Shown here one piece after another: positions 60,013-64,000 of a stretch of DNA of 64,000 nucleotides (within the stretch, counting starts at the first letter, position 1; every line of letters begins with the position of its first letter). The notes under the pieces were generated by a model, which had not been told where the DNA came from, did not search any database, and saw only the letters and a list, made by a program, of their open reading frames with translations. The stretch is from Fasciolopsis buskii (Eukaryota; Platyhelminthes; Trematoda; Plagiorchiida; Fasciolidae). A program made the translations under genes and the position numbers. The stretch is taken from NCBI GenBank assembly GCA_008360955.1, contig LUCM01010369.1, positions 1 to 64,000 of the forward strand, given 5' to 3'.

Positions 60013-63000
60013 ACGCATTAGACATCAATCGAAAGTGAGTCCACTGTTAGCGATAAATACTCCTGTTAACCAGCTTGAACGAAATCGCGCAGGTTGGAGG
60101 CCGAGATTCAGAGGCTGCTGGGGCTTGAGATTATGTGGGCTGCGAGTACGAAAACCATTAGCGACACTATTTGACACTGAACCATTGCAAACTTCGAGCA
60201 TATTAGCGGTAGGGGCGTTAGTGATAGGCAGAGCGAGAAAAGAGATATAGTTGGGGACAGAAGACAGGCTGAATAAAAACGAGGAAACTCTGAGCAGTGA
60301 CATATGTATCACTACCCATCACATTCGATGTAGTGGGTACCACTGTTCTGAGTAAACTTCGGGACGATCGGTACAATCTGGAATTCTTTGTAGACGCATA
60401 ATTCATAGGATATGGCCGACGGGTACAGCTAGGAATCCCAACCGCTGCGAGCGAAGTCACACCGTGACTCTCCTACTGGTTGCTGTAATAAATATGACCC
60501 CGAGCTTCGAAGCCGGGCATTCCACCAGCTTAATTGGAAACATCGAGACCATCAGTGGAGTTTTATTGCCCGGAGCTAAGCCAGCATTAAGCGAGAAGAA
60601 AAAAGTATTGTATGTATTGGCAGCTCTAGAATACACTGGAGGAGGCACTCAGGGAGACATTGATTTTCCGATTCGATGCCGAAATATGAAAATCGGCCAA
60701 TCAGAAAAGGTTAATGTTAGCGATTAGAAACTTGGCTGAAACAACCATTGAAAATAGGTCTCAACTGAAAAAAATATTTTGGCGGAAGTTACAAAGATGT
60801 AGCAACTATTGCGATAATGAGTTGTTGGGAGTTAGGCCATTTCCGCAACTGCATTAAGAGGCAGCACCTGAACCGGTCACGAAACTCTATCAGTAGTTGA
60901 TGGTCATCGGGGAGGACTTCTGCGGCTCCTTCTAGTGATAGCGGGTATAAGCGAATTAACAGAAATTCCAGGTTCTTAAGAGGCCCACATTACGGGTGTT
61001 GATGGGTCAGTAGTGAAAATAGTAAAATTTTACACCTTTCTTTTCTACCGTAGCTGGTTTCGGTTGTCCAGATCAACAAAGTTTAGTGTGGCCAGCTGAG
61101 AGAGCCCATTAGCAGACCAGAACATTGCCTTATTAATGTAACATCAATTTAGTCGACGTTTACTCTTATTCGGATGCTAATAACTCCTAGTATTTCTGTC
61201 CCCAGTGCCCATCCACAGATAAACAGTTAAGTCGATAATCTCACCCACCCGTTTGCGTGTGTGACGGGGACACACAAATGTACCTGTGTCGAGCTTACTG
61301 GCCATTACCACTCGCCCGCCGTTGGCTTGATCCGTGGGCGGCCGGATCTGATGTGATATGTATGGATCAGCTAGAGAGAACGAGCATTCTTTGAGACGAA
61401 AAATGTCGAGACGCGTGAGGGACATTTCGAAACCACGGGAGATGTATACGTAGGTGCATCTGTGGTCAATTTAGGAGAGTACCGATAGTCTGGGGCATTT
61501 CGTGGTGCCTAAGTAGGTGCACGTGCGTATGCTACTAATGGGAACAAAAATTTGGCGAGGTGTCACTAGGATTTTCCTCGTGGTTGTCCGGTTGACTTGA
61601 GACCTGATGAAAAATGCGAGTGGTGCGGTTACCAAGTTTACTCGGAGCCAACTTTAATTGGACCGACTCACATTTTGTACACTCAGGTTGGCTATTGAAT
61701 TTGACAACAGCTGACCAACGGTCCGATATGAAATCAGAGCCAGGCTGTTCCATTTGTGCTCCATGCATTCATGCATCAAATGACACTCAAGAGAATGTAA
61801 CTTTCGTTCAGCCATCGATGATGTCAGTTGTCCTTTAGAGTACACCACTTGTAAGCAAAACAAATGCCTCACCAGGCCGTCCTTGAAAATATTCACAGGA
61901 TGGCTGACTTTTCGACGCTTTTGTTCTCACATGTGCGAATGTGTGTGCGGTGTCTCCAAAAGCAGTTGGCTGTGGACTTGCAAATTCCAAGATTTAGTTA
62001 GCTTTTGCGACGCAATGAACACAAACAGACACATGAGCATTATACGTAAGAGAAGGAGAAGGGTTAAAAATTAGCCGTCTTGTTTTCGCTTCTAGACAGG
62101 AAGCCGCCGGGCAGATTTTAATAAGATGTGAAGAAAACACACGAGGAAAAGTCTCGAAGGCCCGAAGAATAACAGTGAGAAACAAAGGCACTATTCAGTG
62201 ATTATTGCAAACTAAGATCACCTTGGAGAATTTTGTTGTTCTAACGTTGACAGTTATATACCATTGTTAATTAGGTCATTTGTTTAAATCTAGGTATTGC
62301 ACAATTTGTTACGGATAACTTGGCAAGATAGGTACTCCTCGGATGGATCTGAACTTTCATGAGAGGCTTGAAAGGACATCGTAAATGAGATGGACGCTAA
62401 TCAAAAGCTTAATAGGACTGAAACTTGAAATCCTCAAGTAGACATCCGAGTATATTTCCTGCCGTAGCACGTGACTAACACGTATCGACGTCGTGACAGC
62501 ACGGAAAATTTCCTAGGAAATCCTGCAAACTGATTAACCTTAGCAGTGGTTGGGTCAAGCTGAATCCCACATGTAGTCGTAGCAAACAAAATGTAGTCTT
62601 GAATAATTTTGCAAACCGCGTCAACCTAATGATGACCTGTTCGTGCAAATACAGCCGACAGTTTCATTTATATGAAATTCAGTACCTGTAGATGAGTTCA
62701 AACGAAACCAAATTTATAAATCTAAATGGTTGTACGAATGAGATGTCGTGGTTCCCTCACCGATTGAGTAGCTCTACTGGGAAATTGTTCTAATAAAAAA
62801 AATCTATGCTTTCACACAAATCGCCATTTTGATACATTAGTAGTATCATCAATCTTTCGTGTGTAAATGATTATATTTGGACTGTTTTATTTTCGCGATC
62901 ATCTTGACTTTGAACTTATGGCATTTGTTCGTTTCATAGGACGCGAGACGGGTGCACTTCCGCTTGTTCCAGTACTTTCGACAATATTCGCTTTCGATTT

Positions 63001-63704
63001 GCGGTTACCGCTCTGCACTTCTGTTGTGATCTGCTTCCCTTTGTATTTTCCCATCAATATTATTTTGGCACCACGATAAATACAATGAAGTCATCATGTC
63101 TAGTCGGGGACTCGAGTCTACCCTATTCTGTAGACTAAGGGAACATCTTAATTAGCTGCTTCGAAACTCCAAAGAAGAGGCACCCAGGTCTTGCAGACGC
63201 TACTGAACTTGTCCGTGCACCGAGGTACTTTTAAAAATCCTCCAAGGATAAGACCCGGTATAATCTCATTACGATGTGTGACTGACGTTGCAGTGCCAGA
63301 TTACTTGATGTTCGCAGAGGTGTTGAAAGTGAATGCTGTAGACAACCCTTCTGTTGACGCTGACTAAACTCATTGGACATTCGTCATTCTTGCAGAAATG
63401 ACCAGGCCTGCATCTGAAGATTCGTTTTGTGACTTGTATATGTAGCAATCATACGAAATTCGTGCACCCAAAAAGAACGTTGTGACTCGAAATCCAGATT
63501 ATTATCTCATGCAGTCTACGATAGAAATAATTCTTGTTTTCTTGTATTCTGCCTTTTCGGGTCCATAGACCTTAATCACGATCAAGTCGTTCGTGGATCC
63601 CTCAAATCTTGCCACTGTATCTTTAACTATATTGGCCAATTCGAATGTGACGTGAGTTGTCCGTCGGACCACTGATATAAAGCAAAAAGACTGTGCCCAC
63701 TCCT

Positions 63705-63706
<2 letters not shown>
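60013..63706. other. No recognisable gene
   Basis: Open frames near 60.05-60.72 kb and 61.2-61.9 kb match no family I know. The 60-kb part may be the RTE element's upstream region. Confidence 0.3.

Positions 63707-63745
<39 letters not shown>
63707..63745. repeat. (AT)n microsatellite
   Basis: Uninterrupted TA dinucleotides, 39 bases. Confidence 0.95.
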
Positions 63746-63746
<1 letters not shown>

Positions 63747-64000
63747 GTAAGTTGGTTGGATACTGGAACTTTCGAAGGCGGACCAATGCTGATGTAGATT
63801 CGGAAAAGCGATTAACTTTTTATCTACATCCAACAAGCTACAACGAAGAAGCTCAGCTTCTCACCGCATCGCCTTACCAGATGGGACAAGAGACAAGTCT
63901 CCCTAATATGATGGACGAACGTGAATTGGTAATTAACTATGTGTCTTCGTGAGAATTATGTACACATTGATATTCGGCTTTTTGTTCCGATAAGCCCATA
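63746..64000. other. No recognisable gene
   Basis: A short plus-strand frame near 63.75-63.95 kb has no recognised motif. Confidence 0.3.

Noticed and set aside
1..64000. CRISPR array, bacterial operon, rRNA or phage content
   Set aside because: No spaced direct repeats, no ribosome-binding-site-driven gene clusters and no rRNA-like blocks. All coding remnants are eukaryotic retroelements.

Overview
This window looks like transposon-dense, gene-poor intergenic DNA from an invertebrate. The best fit is a parasitic flatworm (trematode or cestode). The grounds are the repeat mix: CR1-clade elements resembling the schistosome SR1 group, an RTE-clade element resembling the SR2 group, Ty3/gypsy elements whose Gag, protease and integrase resemble flatworm elements, and Penelope-like (PLE) pieces. 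The family assignments come from motifs I read in translation. The host lineage is inference. I found no intact conserved host gene, no rRNA, no convincing functional tRNA and no CRISPR array. Almost every recognisable coding region is a decayed retroelement with stops and frameshifts.

Layout, left to right. 1-0.36 kb: two broken CR1-type 3' tails. About 1.2-7.2 kb (+): CR1-A, with a proline-rich ORF1 remnant, endonuclease (EN), reverse transcriptase (RT), a long 3' region and an ATT-repeat tail. 7.2-9.8 kb: nothing recognised. 9.8-12.4 kb (-): CR1-C, heavily decayed. 13.2 kb: a tRNA-like sequence. 14.0-18.8 kb (-): Gypsy-A, with 3' LTR, polypurine tract, integrase, RNase H, RT, protease and Gag; its 5' end is missing where it meets CR1-B. 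About 18.8-24.3 kb (+): CR1-B, with the same 3' tail as CR1-A. 24.7-25.3 kb (+): PLE RT fragment. 25.6-26.6 kb (-): a Gypsy-B pol fragment split by a solo LTR of the Gypsy-A family with a 4-bp target duplication.

From about 26.6 to 48 kb the DNA is AT-rich and mostly anonymous. It holds a 5'-truncated non-LTR copy D1 (-, 33-35 kb), repeat modules and tRNA-like pieces at 36 kb, a PLE-type tail at 38.2 kb and a Gypsy-C integrase fragment (-, 40.4-40.8 kb). At 48.36-51.01 kb is a nested composite: inverted PLE-type ends enclose D2 (a close copy of D1 in the opposite orientation, carrying the same internal deletion), a pentamer microsatellite tail and a roughly 420-bp fold-back palindrome. 51.75-54.3 kb (+): CR1-E, with a PHD-finger-like ORF1 and an RT but no EN. 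57.7-60.0 kb (-): an RTE element. The right end is anonymous apart from an (AT)n microsatellite at 63.7 kb.

The elements do not form a host pathway. Each EN+RT, or protease+RT+RNase H+integrase, set once served its own retrotransposition. The most interesting structures are the 48.4-51.0 kb composite with its hammerhead-like hairpin, the deletion shared by D1 and D2, and the solo LTR sitting cleanly inside an older pol gene.
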